A stretch of DNA of 64,000 nt from Undaria pinnatifida (GCA_012845835.1 JABAKD010000030.1:9957805-10021804), one strand, 5' to 3'. Positions 21,966 to 35,221 are shown, counted from the stretch's first letter. Notes: generated by a model not told the origin, from the letters alone. Translations and numbers: made by a program.

Positions 21966-22652
21966 ACCATGTCATTGCCTAATACCGACCGTTCGTTTTC
22001 GCCGAGAGATATGCCACCACAGCAGTGAGCGGTAATTTGGTTTTGATACCCGCGCATCGAAGTAGCAGCAGCTGTGGTCGTGTGGTGGTAGCAGTGGGGG
22101 CAGCAGTATTGTGCTAACGCACGCCTGCGACTCGCCGCGCATGGGATGTTTGGTAATGATGCCGTGTACATAACATGCACCATTTTCACCATAATAATAA
22201 TAATACTACTGCATTTCACTTTTCTTTTGGCTTTCATGCCAGGCTGAAGGTTGGTTGCACGTTTGACTTCGCCTAACTACTCCATCCAGTTGTTAGATCC
22301 ATTCGTTGTCCTCCTAACTTCCCATTATTTATTTACCCTACTACTGTGTTACCCTGTTTTTTCTATGTTCCCCAACCCCTTGGCAGTATGTTCTGACACT
22401 TTTTTTCTTTTCCTAAACCTCCTTCCCGAAACCCCTTGGCAGCACGAAGTGCCTTTTTTCTTTTTTTGCCTGTTGGCATTTCACGTCCCCGACCATGCCG
22501 GGTATACAATATGCTCGGCCGCGCAGGCGGGTGTCCGCCCGCTGCGGCGGAGCCTCCCTTGTATCTCATATCCTACTCATTCTTGGCCATGGTCTTGCAC
22601 GCGACAGACCGTAAATTCTCAGTTTGTAAAACTATTTCGGCAAAGGCAGATT

Positions 22653-22690
22653 TGTCTGTCTGTCTGTCCGTCAGTCTGTCTGTCTGTCTG
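22653..22690 (+). repeat. TGTC microsatellite
   Basis: About nine TGTC units with two interruptions. Confidence 0.9.
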
Positions 22691-22837
22691 CAACCCTTAA
22701 ATTTGGGCTTTGTGTACCGATGATCTGTATATTATCAGTTCGTTATATTTTCGGGATTTTGGGGACATACAGACATGCGTGCTGATTGATCAATACATTA
22801 GTTCGGTACGATACAGAAACAATTACAAATATCCTAC

Positions 22838-23290
22838 CAATACCATGCCATAACATACCATACCATATACCCATACCCTGTCATACCATACCACACCATA
22901 CCGTGCCAAACGAAAACAACATATCACAAACCAAACCGTACCGGATTATACACCATACTATAACACAACATCCCATTTCCCGCCCCCTGGGTCGCTCTCA
23001 CATCATTTTGAAGATAAATTCCCACACTAATTCCAAGGCGAAAAGTTTCACACTACACCATCCCTGCCACACACCATACCATATATCATACCCATACCCT
23101 GTCATTCTATATCGTACCATAACATACCAAACAATACCGTACCACCTACCACACACCCATATCATACTCACACACCACTGTACCGTCATAGGTATAGCTG
23201 CATGCCACCGTGCCATTACCATACCAAATAACACCCGTATCACATACCATACCACACGCGAGAACGTTCTCACGTCATACAATCAATCCA
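22838..23290 (+). repeat. Degenerate CATAC simple repeat
   Basis: The stretch is dominated by CATACC, CATACCATA and related units; a block ending in CATACCCTGTCAT occurs twice (about 22870 and 23090). Confidence 0.85.
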
Positions 23291-23299
23291 ATACGATAA

Positions 23300-25409
23300 C
23301 TCGCCATTCCCATACCCTACCTGTTCATCCTTTTTTTTTGTGTCAGATCTAGTATTCCCCCTCGCACCAGAACCCTGACAATAGCGTGTGTCTGGCAATT
23401 TGGTGCTGCAGTGCTTGGATTACAAGAATGTCTCATCTACCCACCAACCCTAAACCTCATGCACCCACCCACCAGCCCACCCACCTACCTGTATTGCCGG
23501 GGTGCGATCGGGACAAACCGGCGAAATAAATATTTCCAATGTACGATCGACACCCGCCTTATTCATGCACACACAGTCCTGAGACGTGTTTCATGTGCCC
23601 CGCGTGGGTTCAAGCTGCCCGGTGCGGTCGCGGTGGCGACCGTCCCCAGATCTCTCAAAAGAGCTCAAACCACATCCAGGTGTAAGAGCAGCGCAGTTGA
23701 TTACGGCTACTTCTGCCGACTCGTCCAGTGTTGCACCGGCACACGATCTACCCGTGTGATTAGTAGTTCCATTCACCCAGCAGACCCCTACATAAGTAAT
23801 GGGTTTGCAGAATGGCCATGCGGAAACAAACAACCAAGCACGGCATCCGCCACAACAGTAGAAACTGTAACAGCTGCAAGCCCGCCTCTGCTTATTTCCG
23901 ACATGTCCTCTGCCCAGAAGTGCATGTGGTTCAGCCTCCAACAGGCCCCGTCGTCTCGTGAATACTCGTAGCGAAAGTTCGGTGTACGCCCCTCACCAAC
24001 CGGCGATACTCCATCCAGCAACTGCAGCGATGAATCAAAAAAGCGCAGCATTATTAGTCTAAATGCTCAAAAACTGTAAAATTAAAAGTCGGAATATTTT
24101 TCGGGAACTGCTGCTTTCAACTTCCCCAGGCAGGACACCTTTGGTCTTCAGCTTTCTTGTAGTATCCGCGTCCACCATGGTAAGCATAGAGGGCTAGCCT
24201 GTGCCGCCTATGCCTTGCCTCATCTCTAGCCACCACCCATGGTCGACTCCGTCGCATCGGACCGCAAGGCCATCGGTCTCACCACCATCCATCGAGGAAA
24301 TCTCCTATCGAAACTGCCACGTAGGTGGGGCGAGTCACACACCTTCCGTTTAAGAAGTGATAATTATAGAGAGCCGACGTCTCGGAGACGTTGATGGGAG
24401 AGAATCTTCAATCCACGATCCTACCAGTCTCAACGAAGATTTCAATCAGTACCACCAGCTGGTTGGGTGATAACAGTACGTTTCTACATTCCGTTCAGCC
24501 CGTAGCACTGAATAAACACACCACCAAATACCCATACATCAATGATCGTTGCGCACCTGCTGCTCTGCGCGGCGAGTGGCGAGATCTCGTTCGACACCCA
24601 AACCCGAACTTCCAACGTAGGTTCACCACCGCAGAGGTACAACGAGCGCAGGACTATCGGTTCTCGCGGACAAGGCCGGGGTAGTGTCGCCGTAGAGAAA
24701 TAACCGCAAGTCGTGTCAGCAAGTCTAAGAGCGCTCAGCGGTTGTAGCTAACTGCGATAACGACGCTGGTTGTAACGCTTGGAATGTGCATGTCCTTCTT
24801 CGCGAGTTTCCTCTAATGTAATTGTCAAAGGACCGTATACCCCCGTATTTTTCAGCCGAACGGGGGTACCGGGAAAACAGGCACGCGGGAGGTACACGTA
24901 AACAGGCGCGAGGGAGGTGTGCATGACTGCCCAATCTGCCTCAAATTAAACTAGGGCTCGCTGGCGCAATGCCCGCAGCCCTTGCCGAGCGCGTACGCGT
25001 TTGTGTTTTCTGTTTACGTCGTTAGGGCTGGCGGCACTGTAGCGTAGGAGGCGAACCTTGGATCTCCCCTTCATCCCCCCTCTTGTGGCTACAAATTTGC
25101 GGACTATTCTCCTGCAATTCTACATTTTCATGGAATCCCCCTTCGTGACCATCGTTTCCCGTCACTTGATCGAACACATAAAAATGTAACCAAAACTCGC
25201 CGTTCGATTGAAAACGGAGGGGGTAAGCCCCATTGTGACCATGTCCCATCTCGTTGCTGAATGCGCGTACTTTTCGGGCTATCCAAAGTTGTTATAACAC
25301 GGGGTATGATTTGGGTTAAATGCTGGGGAACTGATGGTCACGCAAATGTATTTTTTTTTACATTGAAGAATTGCGAGGGCATATGGCCGACCAACGCTTC
25401 GGCAGGGGG
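23300..25409. other. No supported gene
   Basis: The frame at 24391-24684 (97 codons, plus) and those near 23411-24051 have no recognisable domain. Confidence 0.35.
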
Positions 25410-25469
25410 TCCTCGTCATCATCACCGTCGTCGTAATTGTCATCATCGTCGTCATCATCAACTTCGTCA
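25410..25469 (+). repeat. TCATCATCG-type trinucleotide-rich stretch
   Basis: Imperfect runs of TCA/TCG triplets, directly left of a MITE copy. Confidence 0.7.
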
Positions 25470-25712
25470 CCAGCGCACTATACCAGGTTTGTACTCGCAC
25501 GAACGACTCTGTACCTCACTAACAACAGCACTCTAGGCAAAAAAAATTGGCGCAGCGTAGATCACCATACCATCGCGGATTCATGTCGAAAAGTAAAAAC
25601 AGCACGAAGGATCTTAAGACCGCACCCGAACAGGGGGGTCACTTGCGCGAGAGATCGCGAGCCACCGCCAAAAAAGCCCTCCGAAGTGACCCCCTTACCG
25701 TAGCCTTGGCCC
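25470..25712 (+). mobile_element. MITE-like element, third copy
   Basis: It shares ACCAGGTTTGTACTCGCACG, GGCGCAGCGTAGATCACCAT and the right end CTTACCGTAGCCTTGGCC with the copies at 10.5-12.1 and 17.1 kb. The palindrome of the other copies is degraded here. Confidence 0.65.
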
Positions 25713-27295
25713 GCCCTAATTTATTTGTGGTCAAAGGAGGGGATGAATGGAGGATTAGGACTCTGCCTCTCTTACGCCACGGTGCTGTCAGCCCCTACAA
25801 CGTACCGGAGCGAGAAACAAAAACATGTACGTGCTCGGCATGGATTGGGGTATTCTTGCCAGCGCGCCCTAGTTGAATTTGAGGCAGGTTGGGGTACGCA
25901 CATGGACCTCTCGTGGGCCTATTTTCATAACAACTCCGATTAGTTGAAAAAGCAGGGGCTTTACCCCCCTTTGACGATAACCCATTCCGCTACTACTCCT
26001 GGTTGTACCCCCTGAGATTCCAATGATGCCTTGATGTGCGAGTGCGAAAGTGCAAAACCACCAATCATCGGCGCTCCGCAAGGCAACAGCATGCAAGGCC
26101 GATCGAAATTGCGAGGTGCGCACCACCGAAAAAGAGCATCCAAACTGTTTTACTGTAGTTCCACGCCCGTCCAGTAATAGATCATTATATTGATAGTTCA
26201 GTATGCAACGCCAAGACATATACCAGGGAGAGGATATGGTATGTCGTAATGGAAGGCCAGGTCAGGCATGCAGATGTACCAACCGATGCGGGAACGGACA
26301 GAAAGGATGCCACAGTTTTCTCTTCTACACCATGTTTCACATCTGTCTTTCTGTACATACGTGGGGAAACCTTTGCCAGAACGCCAAGCTGCATGCGACC
26401 GCGTTAATCGAGATCTAGATGAGTTCCTGCACTAGGTAACGGGCAAGGCGTTGGTCCTGCTGATGACCATTCAGCCCAAGACGAACACGATGCCGCTGAC
26501 AACAGAAAAAAGTTGAAGGTGGTTGAGGACAAGCACCGCAGTGTCATTAACGAGAGCACCCGTGCCTTGAAGACAGTAGTCCCGATAACAACCATGGAGC
26601 CGGACGAAGACCTCTATAACGGAATCATGCAGGTACCTGGTCAACCACGGTAATCGAAGCCGTCATCGAGCGGTGCCTCGCCGACATCAATCTCCATAGC
26701 CCGCCTGAGGAGTACCGGGATACCAAATTGACGACCGGCAAATGCCCTGGCTTCAATCGACTGAAGACCCAAACTACCATGCACCATCCATATCTGAATG
26801 ACTTGTAACGCAACAACGGCAATGGCGATCTTAAGGTGGGAGAGTCAGCACCTGATCACAACAGCATTATCCTCCTCAACTGTGGCAGGGAAGAATAGAA
26901 GCCAAAACATTTTTGCCATGCCTGCCAAGAATAAAGACAAGCAGGGAGCGCCGCAACCGAAAGGCTGGCGTGTACCTCTCTTTTGTCCTTGGTGCCCGCT
27001 ACGTTTTTTTCTGATATCGACGACAAACTGGACGCCAATTTCAACGACGACCTCAATGACGGATCCCAAATGTAGGAGTGTGTGAATGCTCTAAGCACGG
27101 GTCATTGCTGCCTGGGTCCCTTGAGCAGCATAGATAGGCATTGTCTGGGATTTCCATAAGCATCGCCACCGAATGCTGATCACCTACCGCGCGGGATCAG
27201 TATTTGTCGAGTAGCCGGACCGACGTCTTCACAGTTGACCCAGAATTTTCGTGGGGACGACGGAGAGACGTCCTCCTTCGGATTGGGCCACAATA
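25713..27295. other. No supported gene
   Basis: The plus strand is open over about 26436-26652 and contains a charged stretch (RKKLKVVEDKHRSVINES), but there is no start context or domain I recognise. Confidence 0.3.
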
Positions 27296-27487
27296 CTCTC
27301 GTTTGGGATTTCTGCGGGAACATATTATGGGGTTACCACAGCACTGTTCGTTGGGACTGCCAGAAAATAGTTTCTGGTGTCGCTGCAACGTCATCGGTCG
27401 GGGCTGCGGAACATTGATTCTGGCGTCGCTGCAAAATCGTCCCTTGGGACTGCAGAACATCGTTTATGGGGCCGCTGCAACATCAAC
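27296..27487 (+). repeat. Degenerate minisatellite, 46-50-bp unit
   Basis: Three to four units of the type GGGACTGC-GAACAT...TGG-G-CGCTGCAAC; the clearest start near 27346, 27396 and 27442. Confidence 0.7.
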
Positions 27488-28840
27488 AGGACCACCGGCA
27501 CAACACAATCGCCTGTGGCCACCAACGTGGAGAAAAGATTTGTACGATGACAGTGTCACGTGCCTGCTTTGTACAGGACGGGCAGAACTGTCGTAGGATG
27601 GCCTTCGTTCCTATGTGTTCCTCGGTGACACAAGCTTCCAACAAAGTCGAATTAATTACAGCACAGAGAAAGATAGTATGCATTTCCTGGTAAACGTGCG
27701 GCTAGCCCTTTGGGGTTCCAGGATCTGTGCGTGGTGCCTTGCCGTTTTCATTCAGGTTTCTGCTTCAAACCTGTCACAGCAGTATACCTTTACGCTGCTA
27801 GGCACCACGTTGTAGTCTTTTCGTTAGCTGTTGAGGGGTGTATCACCCGTCGTGAGCGAAGCAAGAAGCGCCGATGGTGTGGCGATGAGGTGAATTTGTC
27901 TTATTATTATTCCTTTATTGCAGCACAGGAATAGATTTCACGCGTAAAAACACAGACGAATGCAGGACGCTACGGACAAGTACACCAAGTAACGAATGGC
28001 GAAAAGTGGATACAGCAACATAAGTCTAGATTGTCGCATGGTACGGTAGGGGTGCCCACAATGTTTTTGGAGCTGCTTGCTGGAGGAATCCTACATCCCT
28101 CAAAATCAAGCACCTTGAAAAAATGAAAAACACCTCGATGACACAATGCGATGTTCTAGGTGACACGTAGAACGGGTCGGACGAAACGTGATACCACCTT
28201 ACTACAACTACCACAGCCGACGAATTGCCGTAGCAAGCGTCGGCGTGGCAGTGGTAGCAAGGTAAAGCAAGAGTTCGCTGCACCAAATTGAAAAATAGCA
28301 AATGTGTTCTATGGCAAAACAGAAAATATAGCTTGAGCACCTCCATCGAGGGCTCGTGTTAATGACAGCTATAATAATGCGTTATGCAGCTGTAGCAAGC
28401 ACCCTACCAAGCCGCTGTTCAGTAACAAAGTCGTCTATACAGCAAGTATGCGAATGCCGCAGCTAATATAATTGTCAATGTTCGGCAGCACGGAGTACGA
28501 GCACACCAAGTGTATGCATAGTCTATAGTGACAGCAATAGTGAGGCTGTTTTGCTTTATCGAACATAATTTTTGACCGTGCACTGCTAACTTGGATTTGT
28601 TTCGCATATGCATTACGCCTGCACACAACCACGCCAAAAGGTTCGCAGTTTGTGCAATGGTTTACTCCAATGAAAAAATGTGTATTCCATGTATCTAGTA
28701 TGTGCTTTTACATTAATAACACGTGTACATACTTATTTTTCAAGTTTGGACCTGTGAACCTGAGCTCACAGATGTTTCGGCTAATACAAACATTGCACAC
28801 CCTGTACAAATATCCATAACTAATACAAATAAAAGTTACG
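27488..28840. other. No recognisable gene
   Basis: Short open frames only. Confidence 0.4.
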
Positions 28841-28845
28841 TGTAT

Positions 28846-29211
28846 TTGTCCCAGGGCAGTATTTGCCTCCAGACAAATATTTGCGCAGCTTCTCAAGCGA
28901 GTATTAGCCTGCCAGACAAATATTTGCGCAGGTTCTCAAGAGAGTATTTGCCTGCAGACAAATATTTGCGCAGCTTCTCAAAAAAGTATTTGCTTCAAGA
29001 CAAATATTTGTGCAGGTTTTCCAGAGAGTATTTGCCTGCCAGACAAATATTTGCACAGGTTCTCAAAAAATTATTTGCCTGCAGACAAATATTTGCGCAG
29101 CTTCTCAAGAAAGTATTTGCTTCCAGACAAATACTTGCGCAGCTTCTCAAGAAAGTATTTGTCTGCAGGCAAATATTTGTGCAGGTTCTCAATAAACTAT
29201 TTGCCTGCAAA
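28846..29211 (+). repeat. 42-bp tandem repeat array 1
   Basis: About nine units, each a TATTTGCGCAGSTTCTCA block plus a TATTTGCCTGCAGACAAA block (24 + 18 bp). CAAATATTTG at each unit junction is a perfect palindrome, and TATTTG/CAAATA bracket the 18-bp part. Because 42 is divisible by three, several frames stay open; I do not call a protein. Confidence 0.92.
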
Positions 29212-29298
29212 CAATGTATTGCGGATGCGGAGATATTGACCTCTTCGGCGTACAAGTACGTACATTATATGGGGTACATACGTAATGCATAAATACGG

Positions 29299-29365
29299 CC
29301 GTTGAGCCCGGTGTATTTGCAGCCGCGAAAAGGCCGTTGAGCCCGATGTATTTGCCGCCGCGAAT
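29299..29365 (+). repeat. 33-bp tandem dimer
   Basis: GGCCGTTGAGCCCG-TGTATT, then TGC-GCCGCGAA, occurs twice in succession. Confidence 0.8.
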
Positions 29366-29499
29366 ATCAGTGGTCCTGCACACAACCAAACCAGCTCCCC
29401 ATCACGGCACGAGCAACTACCGCGGGCTGTGCATGTCAACATGCCAGCTGTCAGTACCGAAGAAGCAAATGGTAATGGTGATGGTACGCCACCTGGCGA

Positions 29500-29853
29500 C
29501 GGAGCTGGCGCGTCGGCAGCAGCTCCAGTTATTGCCGACGTCAACGCAGCTGGGCTGGAGTGATTTTCGGGGCTCCTGCGTCGGCGGCAGTGCTTGAGCG
29601 TGACTTCAGCGCCGCTAGGCGTATGATGACGTCCTCCAGGAGCACCACGGACAGCGAGTACGTGGAGATGATCCTGTTCCTGCACGGAAACCTGGACCTT
29701 ATCCCTCAGGACATCCCTAAGCTGACCGAAGCTGGCGCGCGAAGCAAGATCCCCGGGCGACTGGTGGACCCTGTGGAAGGGCTGAAGGAGCTCGACGGCG
29801 CATTTGCCCCGGAGGACCTCACCGCCGGGGAGTCGGGGGAGGTGGACGTTTAA
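29500..29853 (+). pseudogene. hAT transposase C-terminal remnant
   Basis: From 29560 the plus strand encodes GAPASAAVLERDFSAARRMM followed by a serine-rich stretch and YVEMILFLHGNLDLIP. This is the conserved C-terminal dimerisation region of hAT-family transposases. Upstream, DVNAAGLE fits the preceding segment of the same protein but in a different frame and followed by a stop, so a frameshift is needed to join them. The catalytic core is absent. The frame ends at TAA 29851-29853. hAT enzymes move DNA by cut and paste; this fragment cannot. Confidence 0.78.
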
Positions 29854-30137
29854 ACAGCATGGAATAGTAGAAGTAGCGTAATGGCGATCAGGCCCGCAGC
29901 GAGAACGAGTAGCAACGTCTTTGTGGTGTTTGTGGATCCTTGGTGTTTGTTGTACTTTGCCACAGGAGTTGACTCATCTCATGATACGGAACGAGTAAGA
30001 TGGTGGAGGGGTTTCGTGGCGTCGGCGTGTTTGTGTTTGTTTGCGTTCCGTACGGGGTGAGGCGGCTTCGACTGTTGTAGATGGCAGAAGAAGTAAATGG
30101 CAATGGTCGACGGGGATGGCATTTGCATATTATATAT

Positions 30138-30490
30138 TACATGCACAAATTGCCCCTTTCCCCTCCCTCCCCCCCCCCCCCCCCCGCCCCCCTCCAAACC
30201 CGCTCGCTTTTGATTAAAACCAGGCCCCCCCTTTCCCTTCACAGCTGTCAGATTTTGTCCCCCTCAGAAACGGGTTTTATAGTTTCCGCGCACAGACTGA
30301 TTAAAATCACCCTGTTGACCCTGATAGCTACACTGTACACTGTAGCTGTAAGGGGAGTCGCCGACCTATATCCTTAATGAGGACACACAACTCGTAATGC
30401 GCGCGATCGGAGTATCACACACAGCTTGCAAAGATGAGTTTCGACGAAATCTTCGATCTCACAGCTGGAGTGTATTTTAATTTCTTAGTA
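30138..30490 (-). repeat. Modular repeat M, minus copy
   Basis: It has a C-run, GATTAAAACCAGG, CAGCTGTCAGATTTTGTCCC, then the common core, and ends CTCACAGCTGGAGTGTATTT. A piece between the C-rich block and CAGCTGTC is missing relative to other copies. Confidence 0.85.
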
Positions 30491-30720
30491 TAATATGACT
30501 CATAGGTAGTCGATAGATTTTCATTTTTTCTCGGTTTGGCTGATCCTGTGTTTTTCCACTCCGATCAAAAGATATTTCAGATGCACGCTTCAGGGATTTG
30601 CTTTTGTATTTCCGACACCAATCTCCCATCGCATGACATATGATACGGCTAATCTCTCCCTCCGACCTCCATGCAGTAACAGCTGTTTTTTCAGAATAGT
30701 TGTCAGGACAAATACAATAC

Positions 30721-31188
30721 TATTTGCGCAGGTTCTCCAGGGCAGTATTTGCCTGCCAGACAAATATTTGCGCAGGTTCTCAAGAGAGTATTTGCCTGCA
30801 GACAAATATTTGCGCAGCTTCTCAAGCGAGTATTTGCCTGCAGACAAATATTTGCGCAGGTTCTCAAAAAAGTATTTGCCTGCAGACAAATATTTGCGCA
30901 ACTTCTCAAAAAAGTATTTGCTTCCAGACAAATATTTGCGCAGGTTTTCCAGAGAGTATTTGCCTGCCAGACAAATATTTGCACAGGTTCTCAAAAAAGT
31001 GTTTGCCTGCAGACAAATATTTGCACAGGTTCTCAAAAAAGTGTTTGCCTGCAGACAAATATTTGCGCAGCTTCTCAAGAAAGTATTTGCTCCCAGACAA
31101 ATATTTGCGCAGCTTCTAAAAAAAGTATTTGCTTCCAGACAAATATTTGCGCAGGTTTTCCAGAGAGTATTTGCCTGCCAGACAAATA
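30721..31188 (+). repeat. 42-bp tandem repeat array 2
   Basis: Eleven units of the same 42-bp repeat as at 28846-29211, same orientation; a few units are 43 bp (GCCTGCCAGAC). Unit variants such as TTTTCCAGAGAG recur within both arrays. Confidence 0.93.
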
Positions 31189-33385
31189 GCAAATAATGTA
31201 TTTGTACAGGGCGCGAACATTGCATCGCTGGTTTGAACGACGTGTTGGTGGCAGGTAGATCCAAGTGGGGCTACTCGAGAAAAGAAACAGGGTGTGGGGC
31301 CTTCTACAACGACGGGCAGTTGAGTTCGTGGCCGTTTGCACCCTCAACGTGTTGGTTAACATGTGTTGCAACATGCCCGTGCTCCCTCGTCCCAAGGGTC
31401 TACGAAACGTTTAATTTTGCGCGCCTACGTAGGTTTCTAATAAAGTCAAATTATTAAATCCTTGCTTTCCACTTTTTTTTGCAAATTCGAATGTTTGCTT
31501 TTCGGCGGGGAAATCGTGATGTTACCGGGTACCAGTCAAGTAAACAAACCACCTAATGATACCAGATATGTGTACGTGTTTCGAATAATATGCGAGGATA
31601 TGTATGTTTGATATTAATATTAAGTTTGTCTTCTGCACACCTCTTTACTTACGCGTCTTATTTCTTCGAAGTTGGGTTTGAAGATACTTGAGAGGGTAAC
31701 ACTCAAACTTGGCTTGCCATTAGTTGTGACAAGGACCACTCATTGTGGCAGACGAGAAGGCTCTTGAAGCTTTGGTGTAGCTTGGGACGTACACGGCCTA
31801 GTGCGGGTATGAGCTTGGTTTATGCGCGGCGAGGTTGATCAAGGTTTTATAGGTAAAACGCGTGCTGTTTAGGCTATGACAACAGCCAAAGCGTAACCAG
31901 CAAACTCGACGGACATGATCCTGGCGGAGGCGAAGCCGCGACCAACCCCACCCCCCCGGGGATGATGAAATGATATCGCTGGAGGTAGACCCGGAGGCGC
32001 TTTGTCGGATGCCCGTTTTTACGCGATTTGGCTTCTTTTCACTAGAAATCACGGCGAGGTTGAATTTGGACAGAATTTCACAGCGTTTGGGTCAACGGTG
32101 ATAGATTGACCCAGAAAAAAACAGAAAAAACTAGTGAGTGCTCAAGGTCTCTCTTCCTCTTCCTCTTTCTCTCTGTTTTCTTCTCGATTCGTGTCCCCTC
32201 TTCGCACAGGGCCAATTTTGATCGGTACACGTTGCAGTTTGAGTCGCTTTTGCGGGATGTGCGTAGTAAGTCGCCAATTTATGCCGCATTCTGTCAGCTC
32301 CCTCATCCAGGAATGATGTCCTACCATTGGTCTAGTAGATCCTGGCCCAGTACCCAGCCGTGCATACCACCAGGTAGATGCCATTGGCATATTTCTAGAG
32401 CAACACTAACATTTTCTCGACGGCAAAAGAGGGACTTTATGGTGCCAAGGATGAAGAGGCAGGAGTCAAGGTAGCCGTTGGCGTTCACAATTGGAAGTCT
32501 CTGGCAACTGCTTGAATGGCAACAATGTGTTTAATCCTATACTAAACATGTCATGTGTCGATATGTAATAATGATGTAGACGACTACTGCTCTATAAGTA
32601 GTCTGAACTATAATAGGACGGAGAACCTAGCATGACAATTGAAGACGGTGAGCGGTGAGTGTTTGAAACGGAATAAAAACTTCAGTACATAGTAGGACAT
32701 ACTATACTATGGAAGAAGTAGTGACGCATGTTGCGTACATAGTCTACATTTAGAGCCCGAACAGCAATACTACCATGGGCAGGTATTCATTCGTAGGTAT
32801 ATATATGTGTATGTAGACTACCAGGTATGTGGCAAGTACGCACGTACCTGGCACCGACGGTACTGGCACAATATATACCTGAGTGAATAAAGTGAAAAGG
32901 TGCATGCTCTATGCTCGTTTGAGTTTTGTTTTAGACAACAATGCCGTCTGGAATCGTCATTATTATGCGTTAAGTTCAAAACTAAAAACCAAAGAGTTGC
33001 CTTTCGAAGCTGCGAGGCCAATCAAATTCAACTGTCAGTTTGTAGCAAGTATTGGGAGGGTTCCTCGGTATCTTTGGGGTAACGAGTCGATTATTATTTC
33101 CGTAGCCAATTCTATGTACTAAAGAGTCCGATGAAATGATCTCTAGAATAAGAGCAACTTCTGCTAGTACTGCTGCTGCTGCTGTAGGCTTCAAGTATAC
33201 GTGGTACACCGCAGCAATAGAGTAAGCAAGTGCTGGTAGATAATAAGAGGTTCTCAAATAATTACCAGGTAGGTGCGCATTATTGGACAATTATATCTAT
33301 GAATAGTGTAACACACGTACTACCTGGTCCAGTCTTTCAAAAATACAAAACCCTTTTGAATGCAACAAATAGCTTCTTATTTTTT
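31189..33385. other. No recognisable gene
   Basis: Mostly AT-rich sequence without motif; C-run at about 31950-31960. Confidence 0.4.
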
Positions 33386-34115
33386 CCGGTCCCTCTTGCT
33401 CAAACGCTCCACCTAACATCAAAATCTGCCAGAGTAATAAACACTTCCACGCACTTGATATCATCTCATTATCTTTCTAGAGCCATCGATGCCTCTGCTG
33501 CAATTCACCCCTCCCCCCCCCCCCTCCGCCCCGTCGCCCTCTTCTTCCCCACCACCCGCACCATCGCCTAGACCTAGCACCACGCGTATAGCAAACCACT
33601 ACATCTATGCGACCTAAAGATGTTGCTTAACACCCTTTCGCCCGCCCCCGCCTCCCGCCCCCCACCCCCACCTCCTCGAACATTCCGCCCTCTCCTCACT
33701 GGTTGTACGACTTACAGGATAGGATGTATAGTTTCCACGCACAGATTGAGCTGCCCCGCCCCCCCCCCCGCCCCCCCCCCAGCTTGATCAAACCTCAAGG
33801 TCCCCACGCCCTTAAAAACTCCGCCCTCCCCTTACCGGTTATTCGACTTACAGGATTCACTTGATACACTGATGCATTTATTTCCTTCCACAGCTGTCAG
33901 ATTTTGTCCCCCTCGAAAAACGGGTTTTATAGTTTCCGCGCACAGACTGACTAACATTACCCTGTTGACCCTGGTAGCTACACTGTAGTTGCAAGGGGCG
34001 TCGCCGACCTATATCCTTAATGAGGACACACAGCCCTTATGATAATCACACACAGCTTGTAAAGATGAGTTTCGACAAAATACTCGATCTCACAGCTGGA
34101 GTGTATTTTTATTTT
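33386..34115 (-). repeat. Modular repeat M, long minus copy
   Basis: In plus-strand order it has an outer module (CCACCTAACATC ... CTGCTGCAATTC), a C-run, a second module (CCGCACCATCGCCTAGACCT), a C-run, a third (GGTTGTACGACTTACAGGAT), a C-run, then the core ending CTCACAGCTGGAGTGTATTT. Confidence 0.88.
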
Positions 34116-34504
34116 TTTTTAAAACAATAGGCCCTGTGTGCGCTGTATGGAATTGAGGTCATGGGGCAACTCAACCGGTAATAGCCATAGCCGACCTACT
34201 GCAACTACTTTTATAAGCAGGAGAAGGTGTTGCAACCGCTTCTAAAAGAAAGAACGCTTGTAAATACGTAGATATACTAACAAGTATCTCGGCAAATGAT
34301 GCCTTGGATTCAATTGACTATAAGGCCTGCTTCGCTCTCGGCGCTCCCACCCGGAACACGCCTGCGCAAACCTTCCTTTCGGAGAGCCTTCCCGGCGGCT
34401 TTCTTCGTGTTCCTTGCTTTCTCCGACTTCTTCGTGTTCTGCGGGACCGCCCCAACACACACATACTTCGGAGGGAAATCCTGGAGCAATGCTTGAAGAT
34501 ATAT
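34116..34504. other. Spacer between facing repeat M copies
   Basis: About 390 bp with no motif; open frames exist on both strands but are unsupported. Confidence 0.4.
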
Positions 34505-35130
34505 TATAAAAAATGAAAATACACTCCAGCTGTGAGATCAAAGATTTCGTCGAAACTCATCTTTGCAAGCTGTGTGTGATACTCCGATCGCGCGCATTAC
34601 GAGTTGTGTGTCCTCATTAAGGATATAAGTCGGCGACTCCCCTTACAACTACAGTGTAGCTATCAGGGTCAACAGGGTGATTTTAATCAGTCTGTGCGCG
34701 GAAACTATAAAACCCGTTTCTGAGGGGGACAAAATCTGACAGCTGTGGAGGGAAATGTATCCTTTTATCAAGTGAATCTTGTAAGTCGAATAACCGGTGA
34801 GGGGGGGGGGGCGGAGTTTTGAAGGACGTGGGGGCCTGGTTTTGATCAAAAGCGAGCGGGTTTGGAGGGGGGGGGGGGGGGGAAGGGGGGGGCAATTTGT
34901 GCATGTAAGCTATAAATCATTTCAAGGGGATAAATCTGACGGTTTTGGCACCAGTTTATTATGGGGGGGGGGGGTTGGGCGGGGGGGGGGCGTGTGGGGC
35001 AGCTCAATATGTGCGTGGAAACTATACATTATTTTGAGGGGATGAATGTGACGGTTTTGGAAATAATGCATCAGTTTATCATGTATATCCTGGGGTAAGT
35101 CGTACAATCAGTGAGTAGAGAGAGGGTGGA
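34505..35130 (+). repeat. Modular repeat M, forward copy
   Basis: It starts AAAATACACTCCAGCTGTGA and is inverted relative to 33386-34115, with the ACACTCCAG ends facing each other. Three modules are separated by G-runs. Confidence 0.88.
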
Positions 35131-35190
35131 GTGTTCGAGGGGAGGATATATATCCCCACACTAATTTCAGTATTTTTCCAAGGGTCCTCT

Positions 35191-35221
35191 CGGGAATATT
35201 CCCGCGAGAAATTTCTCGCGG
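35191..35221. other. Two overlapping perfect palindromes
   Basis: CGGGAATATTCCCG (35191-35204) overlaps CCGCGAGAAATTTCTCGCGG (35202-35221). Confidence 0.85.

Noticed and set aside
28846-31188. CRISPR-like array
   Set aside because: Units are contiguous without unique spacers, and the DNA is eukaryotic in character.
28723-31264. Long repetitive frames (up to 224 codons) on both strands
   Set aside because: They arise from the 42-bp arrays, whose unit length is divisible by three; no start context or non-repeat domain supports a protein.
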